A DNA stretch of 64,000 nucleotides, taken from contig NZ_CP111085.1 of NCBI RefSeq assembly GCF_026278345.1, forward strand, positions 1,376,001 through 1,440,000, in the 5' to 3' direction. The notes under the pieces are model-generated. The model was not told the origin of the DNA, did no database searches, and saw only the letters and a program-made list of their open reading frames with translations. Origin of the DNA: Tellurirhabdus rosea. GTDB lineage: Bacteria > Bacteroidota > Bacteroidia > Cytophagales > Spirosomataceae. Below, one piece after another: positions 9,213 to 19,313 of the stretch. Position numbers and translations under genes: made by a program. How positions within the stretch are numbered: position 1 is the first letter of the stretch; each line of letters begins with the position of its first letter.

Positions 9213-12200
9213 ATGTCCAAACTTCTAACTAGCCTATGGCTCTGCCTGGTGCTTTCGGTTTCTGTATTTGCTCAGGACCGAACGGTAACCGGAAAAGTCA
9301 CTACTTCTGATGACGGCTCTCCCCTCCCCGGCGTGAGCGTCCAAATTAAGGGAACAACCCGCGGCACCAGCACCGACGGCGATGGAACCTTCCGGATGCC
9401 CGGTGTTTCGTCGGGCGATCGCCTGGTATTCAGCTTCATCGGCTTTACCAATCAGGAAGTGGTCGTCGGCAACCGCTCGGTGGTAAACGTTGTTCTGCAA
9501 AATAATTCGACCGAACTCAGCGAAGTGGTCATCGTGGGCTACGGTGCCCAGAGCAAAAAGACGCTGACCGGCGCTATCGCTACGGTGGACGGCCAGACCA
9601 TCGCCAACAAACCGGTGCAAAGCTTCGAACAGGCGCTGCAGGGCCGGGCTCCGGGCGTCAACATCATCCAGCCGAACGGCGTTCTGAACAACCCGCCGGT
9701 CATCCGGATTCGGGGCGTCTCATCCATCAACGGCAGTTCTTCTCCCCTCATCGTCGTTGACGGACTGCCGATCAACTCGGGCGAAATTTCGGCCGGTGGC
9801 TTCACGGTAAACAACCCGCTCGGCGACATCAACCCGTCGGATATCGAATCGGTTGAAATCCTGAAAGATGCCTCCGCCACCGCCATTTACGGCTCCCGGG
9901 CCGCCGCCGGCGTTCTGCTCATCACCACCAAAAAAGGCAAGGAAGGCCGTGCCAGCGTCACCTATGATGGCTGGGTGGGCTCCACCAAACCTTTCCGGCT
10001 GTTCGACATGCTGAACGCGCAGGAATACATGGATTACAAGAACGAAGCCGCCCGGAACGCCGGTCTGCCCGACCAGTTTTTCCCGACCCGCAACCCGGAT
10101 GGCAGCATCGTGGATACCGACTGGTACGATTACATCTACCGGACGGGCTTCCAGCAAAGCCACAACATCGGCGTAAACGGCGGCACAAAGGAAACGAAAT
10201 ACGCCTTTTCGGTGGGGTATACCAACCAGGAAGGGATGATCGTGAAGAACAACTTTTCGCGGATGACGGGCCGCATGAACATCTCGCACCAGCTGAACAA
10301 GGCCATCCGTTTCGGAGCCAACATTTCGCTGGCAAACAGCTTTAACCAGTCGCCCAATACCGGCACCCGCGGGCCGTTCAGCACGGGGGGTCTGGGCCGT
10401 CTGCCGCTGGTTCTGCAGCCCAACGTTGCTCCCCGCAACCCCGACGGAACCTACAACATCAACCGGGCGGGCAACACGATGGGTCTGGGCGCCAACCTCG
10501 TCAACCCCGGTGGTTACTATAACCCGCTGCCGGATATCGAACTGAGCAAGTTTACTTCCGAAAACAATCACCTGATCGGAAACGTCTTTGCCGACTTCAA
10601 CCTGCTCAAAGGGCTGACTTTCCGGACTTCGTACGGGATTGACCGCACGACCGTCGAGGACATCGACTTCCGGAACAGCGTTCACGGGGAAGGCGGATCG
10701 ACCGGCGGACAGGCGTTCAACATCTACACGAACGTCAAAATCTGGAACTGGCAGAACTACTTCAACTATAACTTCGGCTTTGGCGAACACAGTTTTGAAC
10801 TGGTAGCCGGTACGGAAGCCCAGAAGTTTACGATTGATTCGTGGGGCGGTGCCCGTCAGGGACTGTCGGACCCTTTCTTTACGTCCTACCAGGGTAACTT
10901 CACGACCAACAACGCGCCCTCCGGCAACTTCCAGAGCCAGAACGGTCTGCTGTCGTTCTTCGGTCGTCTGAACTACGATTACAAGAAGCGGTATCTGCTG
11001 TCGGCTACCTTCCGTCGGGATGGTTATTCGGCCTACGCTGAAGGCCGGAAATACGGCAACTTCCCGGGAGCGTCTATCGGCTGGCGGGTTTCGGAGGAAG
11101 ATTTCTGGAAAAATTCCGCCCTCGCCAATGTCGTGAACGAACTGAAATTCCGGGGCAGCTGGGGTATTGTCGGCAATACCGGCATCGGCGACTTTGCTTC
11201 CCTGAGCCTGTTCAACTCGGGTCTGTACGGCAGCGCGCCGACCTTCGCATTCGCGCAGGCGGGTAACCCCCTGCTCCGTTGGGAATCCAGCACGAAAGTA
11301 GACCTGGGGGTCAGCTTCGGTCTGTTCAACGACAAGATTTCCGGCGAAGTGACCTATTTCAACCAGGACATCACCGACCTGGTGCTGCCCGAACCGCAGG
11401 CTCCGTCGCGCGGCATTCCCAACAACAGCATCTCGACCAACGTCGGCTCGATGTATAACCGGGGTGTCGAATTCAGCCTGTCGGCTACGCCCGTTCAACG
11501 GGGCAAGTTCAGCTGGACCACCAGCTTCAACTACACCCGCGTGATCAACAAGGTAACGGCGCTGGCCAACAACAACGCCGATATTCTGGCGCAGACGGGC
11601 GGTCTGGAAAGCTCCAACATTGTGCGGGTTGGCGAGTCGATCGGGTCGATCTTCGCCGTGCCCACGCGGGGAGTTAACCCGGCCAACGGCCGCCGGATTT
11701 TCGTCCGGACCACGACGCTGCCCGATGGCACCAAGCAGGAGCAACTGATCCAGTTTGACTTCTCGGCCCCGGCGGCCAGCCGCTGGACCGACCTCCAGAC
11801 CGGTGCCGTCGTTCCGGCCATTTCCGGTTCTGACCGGGTTGTGATCGGCAATGCCATTCCAAAATTCTACGGCGGTTTCGACAATACGTTCAAGTACGGC
11901 AACCTCGATCTGGGCATATTCCTGCAATTCCAGGGAGGCAACTACATCTACAACGGAACCCAGGCCGGTCTGCGCGACCAGCGTCCGTGGAACAACCACT
12001 CTGACGTGCTGCGCCGCTGGCAGAAAGCCGGCGACGTTACCGACATTCCGCGTCCGGTGCTGAACGACAATATCTCGAACGGCTCTGCCACGCCTATTTC
12101 GGAGAACGTTGAGAAAGGCGACTTCATCCGGGGCCGCAATATCATGCTGGGGTACACGCTGCGCAACAGCTTCCTGAAGCAGGCAAACATCGCGTCCCTC

Positions 12201-12362
12201 CGGATTTATGCCCAGGTTCAGAACGCCTTTATCATCACGAATTATACCGGGGCCGACCCTGAGATCTCGACGAACCGGAACGCCAACATCGCTCCGGGCG
12301 TAGACCGCAACTCGGTACCGCAGGCGCGTTCGTTTACCGGCGGTATCAGCTTAACGTTCTAA
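9213..12362 (+). CDS. SusC/RagA-family TonB-dependent outer-membrane transporter
   Basis: A 1049-residue SusC homologue: signal peptide MSKLLTSLWLCLVLSVSVFA, then a CarboxypepD_reg-like domain (SPLPGVSVQIKGTTRGTSTD, about residues 22-100). A plug follows (VVIVGYGAQSKKTLTGAI, NPSDIESVEILKDASATAIYG) and a barrel ends in FTGGISLTF. The VGYG(T/A)Q-K sequence before the plug is the usual SusC signature and is absent from the first SusC in the window, so the two belong to different subgroups. The SusD partner follows 74 bases later. Confidence 0.95.
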   Translation: MSKLLTSLWLCLVLSVSVFAQDRTVTGKVTTSDDGSPLPGVSVQIKGTTRGTSTDGDGTFRMPGVSSGDRLVFSFIGFTNQEVVVGNRSVVNVVLQNNSTELSEVVIVGYGAQSKKTLTGAIATVDGQTIANKPVQSFEQALQGRAPGVNIIQPNGVLNNPPVIRIRGVSSINGSSSPLIVVDGLPINSGEISAGGFTVNNPLGDINPSDIESVEILKDASATAIYGSRAAAGVLLITTKKGKEGRASVTYDGWVGSTKPFRLFDMLNAQEYMDYKNEAARNAGLPDQFFPTRNPDGSIVDTDWYDYIYRTGFQQSHNIGVNGGTKETKYAFSVGYTNQEGMIVKNNFSRMTGRMNISHQLNKAIRFGANISLANSFNQSPNTGTRGPFSTGGLGRLPLVLQPNVAPRNPDGTYNINRAGNTMGLGANLVNPGGYYNPLPDIELSKFTSENNHLIGNVFADFNLLKGLTFRTSYGIDRTTVEDIDFRNSVHGEGGSTGGQAFNIYTNVKIWNWQNYFNYNFGFGEHSFELVAGTEAQKFTIDSWGGARQGLSDPFFTSYQGNFTTNNAPSGNFQSQNGLLSFFGRLNYDYKKRYLLSATFRRDGYSAYAEGRKYGNFPGASIGWRVSEEDFWKNSALANVVNELKFRGSWGIVGNTGIGDFASLSLFNSGLYGSAPTFAFAQAGNPLLRWESSTKVDLGVSFGLFNDKISGEVTYFNQDITDLVLPEPQAPSRGIPNNSISTNVGSMYNRGVEFSLSATPVQRGKFSWTTSFNYTRVINKVTALANNNADILAQTGGLESSNIVRVGESIGSIFAVPTRGVNPANGRRIFVRTTTLPDGTKQEQLIQFDFSAPAASRWTDLQTGAVVPAISGSDRVVIGNAIPKFYGGFDNTFKYGNLDLGIFLQFQGGNYIYNGTQAGLRDQRPWNNHSDVLRRWQKAGDVTDIPRPVLNDNISNGSATPISENVEKGDFIRGRNIMLGYTLRNSFLKQANIASLRIYAQVQNAFIITNYTGADPEISTNRNANIAPGVDRNSVPQARSFTGGISLTF

Positions 12363-12436
12363 ACCCTTTCGCCACGGGTCCATCCGGCGCGGAGTCGGAT
12401 GGACTGAACGAAAAACCGTAAAATCGAGATATCCCC

Positions 12437-13912
12437 ATGACCACATACATTTCAACTTTTTCGCGGCGGGCCGTGCTGCGTACCGCCATCCTTTCCGTCC
12501 TGCTGGCTCCTCTGGCCAGTTCCTGCAGCGAGGAAAAACTGCTGAACCCGAGTCCCCTGACGAGTCTGGCCGACAAGGACGCCTTCTCGAACCCTGACCG
12601 GGTGCTGGCCCAGGTCAACGGACTTTATGCGAGCGTAAAATCCGGACAGTTTCTGGGAGGACGTTATTTTGTCTACGTGGATGTTCGTGGCGAAGAGTTC
12701 CTGAACGTGACCAACAACGGGGTTACCGCCCTCCAGACCTGGAACCACTCCAACAACTCGCAGTCCAACGAACCGACGAACCTCTGGAACGCGGGTTACC
12801 TGGCCATCAACCGGATCAATCTGTTTCTGGAAGGTCTGGATGCCAATCCGACGGTGGTGGATGCCGCTCTGGCAAACCAGTACCGGGCCGAAGCGCGCTT
12901 TCTCCGGGCGCTCACGTATCACTACCTCGTGCAGCTGTACGCCCGCCCGTTCACGCAGGACAACGGCGCCAGCCCCGGCCTTCCGCTGCGTCTGAAAGGC
13001 GAGGTAGGCAGCGGCAACAACGATCTGGTCCGCAGCACGGTGGCCGAGGTGTACCGGCAGATTGTGGAGGACCTGAACTTTGCTGAGCAGAACCTGCCCG
13101 CCAGCTATGCCAACGCGACGCTGAACACGACCCGGGCGCACAAGAACACCGCCATTGCCATCAAAACGCGGGTGTATCTGACGATGGGCCAGTACGCCAA
13201 CGTCGTGACGGAAGGCAACAAGATCGTTCCGGCGGCCGCTCCGTTCCGGGCCGCGACCGGGGTAGCGCACGAACTGCAGCCGAACATCGCGACGGTGTTC
13301 ACCAACTACACCACCACGGAGTCGATCCTGTCCATGCCGTTCACGTCCAACGACCTGCCCGGCACCCAGAACGGCCTTGCCAGCTATTATGTTCCTATCG
13401 TCGGACTGGGCGATTACCGGCTGAACCCGACCGGCATCGTTGCGGATGCGGCTTTTGCCGCGACCGACGCCCGCCGGAACCTGATCCGGAGCGACTTTGC
13501 CGGTGACCAGAGCCGTATCCGGCTGAACAAATTCCCGACCGGGCCGCAGCATACCGACTGGGCCCCGGTCATGCGCTATTCGGAAGTGTTGCTCAACCTG
13601 GCGGAAGCCAACGCTCGTACGGGCAACACGGCCCGGGCGCTGGCCTTGCTGAATGCGGTGCGCGGCCGGTCCAACCCGGCGGGCGTGTATGCGTCATTCG
13701 CGGGTTCGACGGATCTGGTGAATGCGATTCTGACCGAGCGCCGGATTGAATTTCTGGGCGAAGGGCTGCGTTCCAACGACTTGCTGCGTCTGAACCAGCC
13801 GCTGCCGGCCAAGGGCAACCTGCAGGCCGTCCCGGCTTCGGCTTCCGTTTACATCTGGCCGATTCCGCAGGGAGAGATCAACGTGAACAAGCTGGTGGTT
13901 CCGAATCCGTAA
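12437..13912 (+). CDS. SusD/RagB-family nutrient-binding lipoprotein
   Basis: A 491-residue RagB/SusD protein. Its signal peptide ends at a lipobox with Cys30 (PLASSC), and the mature start is SEEKLLNPSPLTSLADKDAF. Typical TPR-like helices include AEARFLRALTYHYLVQLYARPF and a C-terminal RNLIRSDF/RYSEVLLNLAEANARTG/ILTERRIEFLGEG series that is diagnostic of the family. It pairs with the preceding SusC. No enzyme gene follows; transcription probably stops at the perfect inverted repeat shortly downstream. Confidence 0.94.
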   Translation: MTTYISTFSRRAVLRTAILSVLLAPLASSCSEEKLLNPSPLTSLADKDAFSNPDRVLAQVNGLYASVKSGQFLGGRYFVYVDVRGEEFLNVTNNGVTALQTWNHSNNSQSNEPTNLWNAGYLAINRINLFLEGLDANPTVVDAALANQYRAEARFLRALTYHYLVQLYARPFTQDNGASPGLPLRLKGEVGSGNNDLVRSTVAEVYRQIVEDLNFAEQNLPASYANATLNTTRAHKNTAIAIKTRVYLTMGQYANVVTEGNKIVPAAAPFRAATGVAHELQPNIATVFTNYTTTESILSMPFTSNDLPGTQNGLASYYVPIVGLGDYRLNPTGIVADAAFAATDARRNLIRSDFAGDQSRIRLNKFPTGPQHTDWAPVMRYSEVLLNLAEANARTGNTARALALLNAVRGRSNPAGVYASFAGSTDLVNAILTERRIEFLGEGLRSNDLLRLNQPLPAKGNLQAVPASASVYIWPIPQGEINVNKLVVPNP

Positions 13913-13925
13913 CCGACCGGCGGCT

Positions 13926-13966
13926 TTTCATAGCCTGCTCATGGGTAAGTTGAGCAGGCTATGAAA
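13926..13966 (+). terminator. Strong hairpin after the second susD
   Basis: A perfect 16-bp inverted repeat (TTTCATAGCCTGCTCA with its complement, 9-base loop) ends 54 bases after the susD stop. The T-tract is weak (GCTATTT), so it may be a terminator or an mRNA-stabilising 3' hairpin. Confidence 0.6.
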
Positions 13967-14112
13967 GCTATTTGCGGGAAAGCTTTCTGTCGGTGAGACG
14001 AAAAAGTAACCCATTTAAGGCTTTCCGTTGATTATTATTTTGCAATTCCTGTAAATACAGCAAAATTATTTACCATTTACCCGGAAGAGTTACTATTCAT
14101 TTTCACTTTTAG

Positions 14113-14120
14113 TATATTTG
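14113..14120 (+). promoter_or_regulatory. Bacteroidota-type -7 element upstream of third susC
   Basis: TATATTTG matches the TANNTTTG consensus of Bacteroidota primary sigma promoters and lies 83 bases before the preferred susC start at 14203. I do not see a clear TTG -33 box at the right distance. Confidence 0.5.
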
Positions 14121-14202
14121 CTATCGCGCTTGAAAGTTTTGCATGAGTTCGAAAGGATTTCAACCGCGTTTTCTTAATCCATTTCTTAACAATTACCAAC
14201 CT

Positions 14203-17181
14203 ATGTCGAAACGTTTATTCAGCATCTGGCTGGGTTTACTGTTATCCGTCTGTGCTTTTGCGCAGGATAGAGTAATCACCGGCCGTGTCACTTCATCAGA
14301 CGACGGCACTCCGCTTCCGGGCGTCAGTGTTCAGGTAAAAGGAACTTCACGGGGCACAACGACCGACGCTAACGGAACGTACCGCCTCAACGCCACGGGC
14401 GACGCCCGGCTCGTATTCAGCTTCATTGGATACCTTAGCCAGGAAGTAGCCAGCGGCAACCGCTCTACGATCGACGTAGTACTGCAAAACGATGCTACTG
14501 AATTAAATGAAGTTGTCGTTTCCGGTTACGGTAACGTATCCCGCAAGCGCGACGTAACCAGTGCCGTTGCACAGGTAAGCGGAAAAACAATCGAGAACCT
14601 GCCTCTACAGAGCGTTGACCGGGCCCTGCAGGGACGGGCAGCCGGGGTCCAGGTAACGGCCCTCAGCGGTCAGCCGGGCGGTGCGATTCAGGTGCGGGTA
14701 CGCGGCCAGGGTTCCATCAACGCCGGTAATGACCCGCTGTACGTCATTGACGGGGTACAGGTTTCCAGCGGTGAACTGTCAACGCAATCCAGCAGCAACG
14801 TACTGGCTTCGCTCAACCCCAATGATATCGAGTCGATTCAGGTTCTGAAAGGAGCCACCTCCTCGGCACTTTATGGTGCACAGGGTGCCAACGGCGTTGT
14901 GTTGATCACCACCAAACGGGGTCGTGCCGGAAAAACCCAGTTCAACGTATCCGTTCAGGAAGGTTTTGTTGATCCGCTCAAAAAGCTTGACGTACTGACC
15001 GCCCCGGAATACGCTACGCTGAAAATTGAAGGGTTCGTAAACCGGGCCATTGCCACCAACCAGGCTACGGACGCCGCGCGGCAATCGGCCATTACCCAGT
15101 ATGGCGACCCGGCAACCGTACAGAACACGGATTGGCAGGACGCGGTGTTCCGGCGCGGAAAACTGCGTATGTACGACTTCTCGGCATCCGGCGGTGAGGG
15201 CAAAACCAACTTCTACCTGGCGGGTTCCTACAACCTGCAGGAAGGTCAGGTTATCAAATCGGACTTCAGACGGGGTACGGTTCGTCTGAACGTGGATCAC
15301 CAGGCAACCAAAAAACTGAAATTCGAGACCTCGATTGGTCTGGCGGCTACCACGCAGAACGGTGCCATTGCCGACGGTGCTTTCATCAACAGCCCGTTCC
15401 TGGCGGCAGCACTGATTTTCCCGAACCAGCCGATCTACAAGGCTGACGGTACCTTCAACGCTCCGCTGACCGGAACGTTCAGCTACAACCCGGTGCAAAG
15501 CGTAACCTACGAAACCCGCAAAAACGTAACGGTGCAAACGGTCAGCAATTTCGCGCTCAACTACGAAATTCTGCCCGGTCTGCGCTTCCGTTCGTTCTAC
15601 GGAATCGACTATGCCAACAACCGCGACGATAACTACCGCGATCCGATCGTTCCGCAGTTCTCGTCAACCGGCGGTGATGCCACCGTGAGCAACCGTTACA
15701 CGCTGAACTGGAACACCAACCAGACGCTGAACTACAGCAAGACCTTCGGCCAGCACGGCCTCAACGCCCTGCTCGGTGGCGAGTACCGCCAGGAAACGCG
15801 CGAAGTGGTTTCGGCCCGGGGACAGGGTTTCCCGAACGGCCTGTTCACGACGCTGGCCGCGGCGGCCCGTCCCATCACGACCACGGGAACGTACACGACC
15901 TGGCGGATTGCCAGCGTATTCTCGTCGGTTAACTATACCTTCGCCGAGAAGCTGCTGCTGACCGGAACACTGCGTTACGACGGTTCGTCCCGCTTCGGAA
16001 GCAACACCCGCTGGGGTCTGTTCCCGTCGATCTCGGCTGGTTACCGGCTTTCGGAAGAGCCTTTCCTGAAAGACGTTCCTTTCCTGTCTGACCTGAAAAT
16101 CCGGGCTGAATACGGAACGGCCGGTAACAACCTCATCGACAACTTCGCTTCGCGGGCCCTGTTCGGCCTTGGTGGACAGTATGTCGATCTGCCGGGCATC
16201 CGTCCGAGCCAGCTGGGCAACGCCAACCTTTCGTGGGAAGTAGCCCGTACGATTGGGGCCGGTGTTGACTTCGCCCTCTTCAACGGCCGCGTCGGTGGTA
16301 GCATCGACCTGTACCGGAAGGTCAACGACCAGCTGCTGCTGTCCCGTCCCCTGCCGAACGACAGCGGTTTCGGTTCCATCTTCGAAAACCTCGGCAAAGT
16401 GGAGAACAAAGGGATCGAGCTCGAGCTGAACCACGTCAACGTAAACACGGGTGGCCTGAAGTGGGAAACGCGCTGGAACGTGACCTTCCAGCGGAACCAG
16501 ATCAAGGAGCTGCTGCCGGGTCAGAACCGCATTGGTACCTCGCTGTTCGTAGGTCAGCCGATCCGGGTTCACTGGTATCCGACCTACGCGGGTGTGAACC
16601 CGGCCGATGGTCGCGCTATGTGGCTCGACACCCTCAACAACCTGACCTATACGGTTCAGACTCGTGACTCACGGCTGCAGGGTTCACCCATTCCGAAAGG
16701 CTTTGGCGGTGTGACCAACACGATTTCCTACAAAGGCTTTACGGTAGAAGTGTTCCTGCAAAGCCAGTGGGGCAACAAGCTGCTGAACAACAACGGCTTC
16801 TTCATGGAAAGCTCGGCCTCTGCCGGCTGGAACAACCTGCGCACGCAGCTTCGCCGCTGGACCACTCCGGGTCAGATCACCGACGTAGCCCGCACTTACG
16901 AAGGCGGTACAGAACCGGGTAGTTCAACCGTCCAGACGTTCTCGTCCAAGCACGTGGAAAACGGCAGCTATCTGCGTCTGAAGCAGGTAACGGTTGGTTA
17001 CGATCTGCCTTCAGCCTGGATCAGAAAAGCAGGTCTGTCGCGCGTTCGTCTGTTCGCTCAGGGTCTGAACCTGGCTACCTGGACGGCCTATACGGGCTTC
17101 GACCCTGAAGTAGATGGTACCGAAATCGGCCGCTACCCGCAAAGCCGTCAGGTGTCCGGTGGTTTGCAGATTGGTTTCTAA
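14203..17181 (+). CDS. SusC/RagA-family TonB-dependent outer-membrane transporter
   Basis: SusC homologue of 992 residues from the ATG at 14203. An in-frame ATG at 14143 would add 20 residues ahead of a perfectly good signal peptide (MSKRLFSIWLGLLLSVCAFA), so I reject it. Domains: CarboxypepD_reg-like (TPLPGVSVQVKGTSRGTTTD), plug (VVSGYGNVSRKRDVTSAV, NPNDIESIQVLKGATSSALYG) and a barrel ending in SGGLQIGF. Its N-terminal domain is close in sequence to that of the second SusC, suggesting duplication. The SusD partner starts 28 bases later. Confidence 0.94.
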   Translation: MSKRLFSIWLGLLLSVCAFAQDRVITGRVTSSDDGTPLPGVSVQVKGTSRGTTTDANGTYRLNATGDARLVFSFIGYLSQEVASGNRSTIDVVLQNDATELNEVVVSGYGNVSRKRDVTSAVAQVSGKTIENLPLQSVDRALQGRAAGVQVTALSGQPGGAIQVRVRGQGSINAGNDPLYVIDGVQVSSGELSTQSSSNVLASLNPNDIESIQVLKGATSSALYGAQGANGVVLITTKRGRAGKTQFNVSVQEGFVDPLKKLDVLTAPEYATLKIEGFVNRAIATNQATDAARQSAITQYGDPATVQNTDWQDAVFRRGKLRMYDFSASGGEGKTNFYLAGSYNLQEGQVIKSDFRRGTVRLNVDHQATKKLKFETSIGLAATTQNGAIADGAFINSPFLAAALIFPNQPIYKADGTFNAPLTGTFSYNPVQSVTYETRKNVTVQTVSNFALNYEILPGLRFRSFYGIDYANNRDDNYRDPIVPQFSSTGGDATVSNRYTLNWNTNQTLNYSKTFGQHGLNALLGGEYRQETREVVSARGQGFPNGLFTTLAAAARPITTTGTYTTWRIASVFSSVNYTFAEKLLLTGTLRYDGSSRFGSNTRWGLFPSISAGYRLSEEPFLKDVPFLSDLKIRAEYGTAGNNLIDNFASRALFGLGGQYVDLPGIRPSQLGNANLSWEVARTIGAGVDFALFNGRVGGSIDLYRKVNDQLLLSRPLPNDSGFGSIFENLGKVENKGIELELNHVNVNTGGLKWETRWNVTFQRNQIKELLPGQNRIGTSLFVGQPIRVHWYPTYAGVNPADGRAMWLDTLNNLTYTVQTRDSRLQGSPIPKGFGGVTNTISYKGFTVEVFLQSQWGNKLLNNNGFFMESSASAGWNNLRTQLRRWTTPGQITDVARTYEGGTEPGSSTVQTFSSKHVENGSYLRLKQVTVGYDLPSAWIRKAGLSRVRLFAQGLNLATWTAYTGFDPEVDGTEIGRYPQSRQVSGGLQIGF

Positions 17182-17209
17182 CTCAGTGTAAAAGACAAAG
17201 ATTTCAAGT

Positions 17210-18625
17210 ATGTTAAGATATTTTAAAGTATTTGCTACGGGCTGTCTGATCGTCGTTTCGGCTAGCTCCTGCAGCGATCTGCTGGACACCCAGCCGAAGC
17301 AGTCTGTGGATGCCGGCGTTGCTCTCACCGATATTACGGGCATCCGGTCGGTGCTGATTTCGGTGTATGACCGCCTGCAACCGGCGGGCTACTACGGCCA
17401 GCGAATGATTATGGCCCCCGAAATCATGGCTGATAACGTTCGTCTGACCAACTCGAACTCGAACCGCTACTTCAACGAACGGGTCAACGCGCCCAGCAGC
17501 GAGCACCTGCGTCCGCTCTGGAACAACAACTACCCGGCGATCAACGAAGCCAACTTCATCCTGTCGGGCATTGACAAATCCAATGCTTCCGACGCGGAAA
17601 AAGCCCAGATCAAAGGGGAAGCCCTCTTTCTGCGCGGTCTGCTTTACTTTGATCTCGCCCGGGCGTTTGCCTACGAGCCGACCAAGATCGTCAACGGCTT
17701 CAATGCCGGAGTTATCCTCCGCACCGAGCCGACCAACGACGTGACCAAAGCCGACTTCCGGGAACGCGCCACCGTGGAGCAGACCTATCAGCAGATTGAG
17801 AAGGACCTGAAAGAAGCGATCGCCCTGCTGCCCGCTTCAACGGCAGCGGATCGCCGCCGGGCCACCAAAGCGGCCGCTCAGGGTATCCTCGCCCGCCTGT
17901 ATCTGTACTGGGAGAAATACGCCGAAGCCATCCAGCTTGCGACGGAAGCCATGAACGGCACGGGTGCCCGTCTGGTAACCGGTGCCCAGTACCAGGGCGC
18001 TTTCACGACGGCCCCGAACCCAGAATCGCTGTTTGAGATCAACTACGTTCAGGCGACTGAATCGCTGGGTTCCAACGAGTCGCTGCACTCGCTGACGACC
18101 AACCTGACGACCGGTAACTGGGGTGACGTGGTTCCGACCAACGAACTGCTCGGTCTGTTCGAAGCCAACGACGTGCGCCGGACGACCATGTTCTACTCGG
18201 CGACCAAAGGCGGTGAATCGGTGTTCTTCAGCCGGAAATACACGGCTACGCAGGGACCGTTCACCAACAACGTTCCGGTGATGCGTTTCTCGGAGCTGCT
18301 GCTGATCCGGGCGGAAGCCTACGCGGCAACGGGCGACAACACCCGGGCGCTGGCCGACCTGAACCAGATCCGCACGCGGGCCGGTGCCACGCCGATTGCC
18401 TCAACCGTTACGGGTGCGGCGCTCATCGACGCGATCATGACGGAGCGCCGCCTGGAGCTTTACCTGGAAGGTCACCGTTTCTTCGATCTGAAACGTCGCG
18501 GCATGACCATCACCAAAGCAAGCCTGTCGGCCCCGGTTCCGTATAATGATTTCCGGATTCTGGCCCCGCTTCCTAATGACCAGGTGCAACTCAACACTAA
18601 ACTGAAGCAGAACCCCGGTTATTAA
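17210..18625 (+). CDS. SusD/RagB-family nutrient-binding lipoprotein
   Basis: A 471-residue lipoprotein with lipobox SASSC (Cys21) and mature start SDLLDTQPKQSVDAGVAL. Family landmarks: GEALFLRGLLYFDLARAFAY, TVEQTYQQIEKDLKEAI, ILARLYLYWEKYAEAI, MRFSELLLIRAEAYAATG and IMTERRLELYLEGHRFFDLK. It is partner to the upstream SusC and is followed 21 bases later by a small lipoprotein gene, probably in one operon. The ligand is unknown. Confidence 0.94.
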   Translation: MLRYFKVFATGCLIVVSASSCSDLLDTQPKQSVDAGVALTDITGIRSVLISVYDRLQPAGYYGQRMIMAPEIMADNVRLTNSNSNRYFNERVNAPSSEHLRPLWNNNYPAINEANFILSGIDKSNASDAEKAQIKGEALFLRGLLYFDLARAFAYEPTKIVNGFNAGVILRTEPTNDVTKADFRERATVEQTYQQIEKDLKEAIALLPASTAADRRRATKAAAQGILARLYLYWEKYAEAIQLATEAMNGTGARLVTGAQYQGAFTTAPNPESLFEINYVQATESLGSNESLHSLTTNLTTGNWGDVVPTNELLGLFEANDVRRTTMFYSATKGGESVFFSRKYTATQGPFTNNVPVMRFSELLLIRAEAYAATGDNTRALADLNQIRTRAGATPIASTVTGAALIDAIMTERRLELYLEGHRFFDLKRRGMTITKASLSAPVPYNDFRILAPLPNDQVQLNTKLKQNPGY

Positions 18626-18646
18626 TTATTAACTCGTTAAGGAATT

Positions 18647-19147
18647 ATGGTAAAGCAATTGAAATATATCCTTGGGTTGGGAGTAATGGCGTTGAGTCTG
18701 ACGTCCTGCTTCGAAAACCCATCCAATCTGTACGAAGGCCCTGCCCTGGTTGAGTTCAAAAATCCGCGTGCGGGTTTTGCTACCCAGCCCACCAACAACA
18801 CGGCCAACGCCATTCGTACCCGGACTATCCGGCAGGCTATCGGCCGTGACAGCATCGCGGTCCAGCTGGTCGGTCCTCAGCGCGGGGTAGCGACGGAAAT
18901 TCCGTACACCGTCGCCGAAACCAGCACGGCCAGAGAGGGCGTAAACTTTAATTTCGTCGGTACGAAAGGGACGGTAACTATCCCGGCCAACAGCAGCGTC
19001 GGTTACCTGATTCTCCAGGTGCTGCCCGCTATTCCGGCTACGGCCCCGGCCACTCAGACCGTATCGCTGGCGCTGACGCTGACGGGTACCGAAGAGATCA
19101 AACCGAGCGAGAACTACAAAACGTTCACGTTTACCATCCGGAACTAA
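18647..19147 (+). CDS. Small SusCD-associated lipoprotein, DUF4843/Calx-beta-like
   Basis: A 166-residue lipoprotein (lipobox LTSC, Cys21). The mature part is a single beta-rich domain with TAREGVNFNFVGTKGTVTIP and a closing YKTFTFTIRN strand. This pattern is shared by Calx-beta and DUF4843-type domains found beside SusD genes. It is third in the operon and followed by a terminator. The exact family is uncertain; the position suggests an accessory surface binding role. Confidence 0.6.
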   Translation: MVKQLKYILGLGVMALSLTSCFENPSNLYEGPALVEFKNPRAGFATQPTNNTANAIRTRTIRQAIGRDSIAVQLVGPQRGVATEIPYTVAETSTAREGVNFNFVGTKGTVTIPANSSVGYLILQVLPAIPATAPATQTVSLALTLTGTEEIKPSENYKTFTFTIRN

Positions 19148-19180
19148 GCTCAGCCAAGGCTGTCAGGCTGCGTCCGCTTA

Positions 19181-19224
19181 AGCCCGCTTTTGTTGGTAGA
19201 GATACCAGCAAGGCGGGCTTTTTA
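19181..19224 (+). terminator. Terminator after the third SusC/SusD operon
   Basis: AGCCCGC pairs with GCGGGCT around a loop that itself can form GTTGG/CCAGC pairing; TTTTTAG follows the stem. Confidence 0.8.
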
Positions 19225-19313
19225 GCGTCAAAGTGCGTCTGTAGGTACATTAAATCTCTTTTTTTACGTACTTTACCTTAAGTTTCTTTCCTCCGATTTT
19301 TGGTCTTATCTCT

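Noticed and set aside
9720-11999. 759-codon open frame on the minus strand
   Set aside because: It is the antisense shadow of the second susC, with Arg/Val/Gly-biased text and no motifs. The plus-strand gene is certain.
14143-14202. N-terminal extension of the third SusC
   Set aside because: The signal peptide begins at the ATG at 14203, matching the start of the second SusC; the extra 20 residues would precede it.
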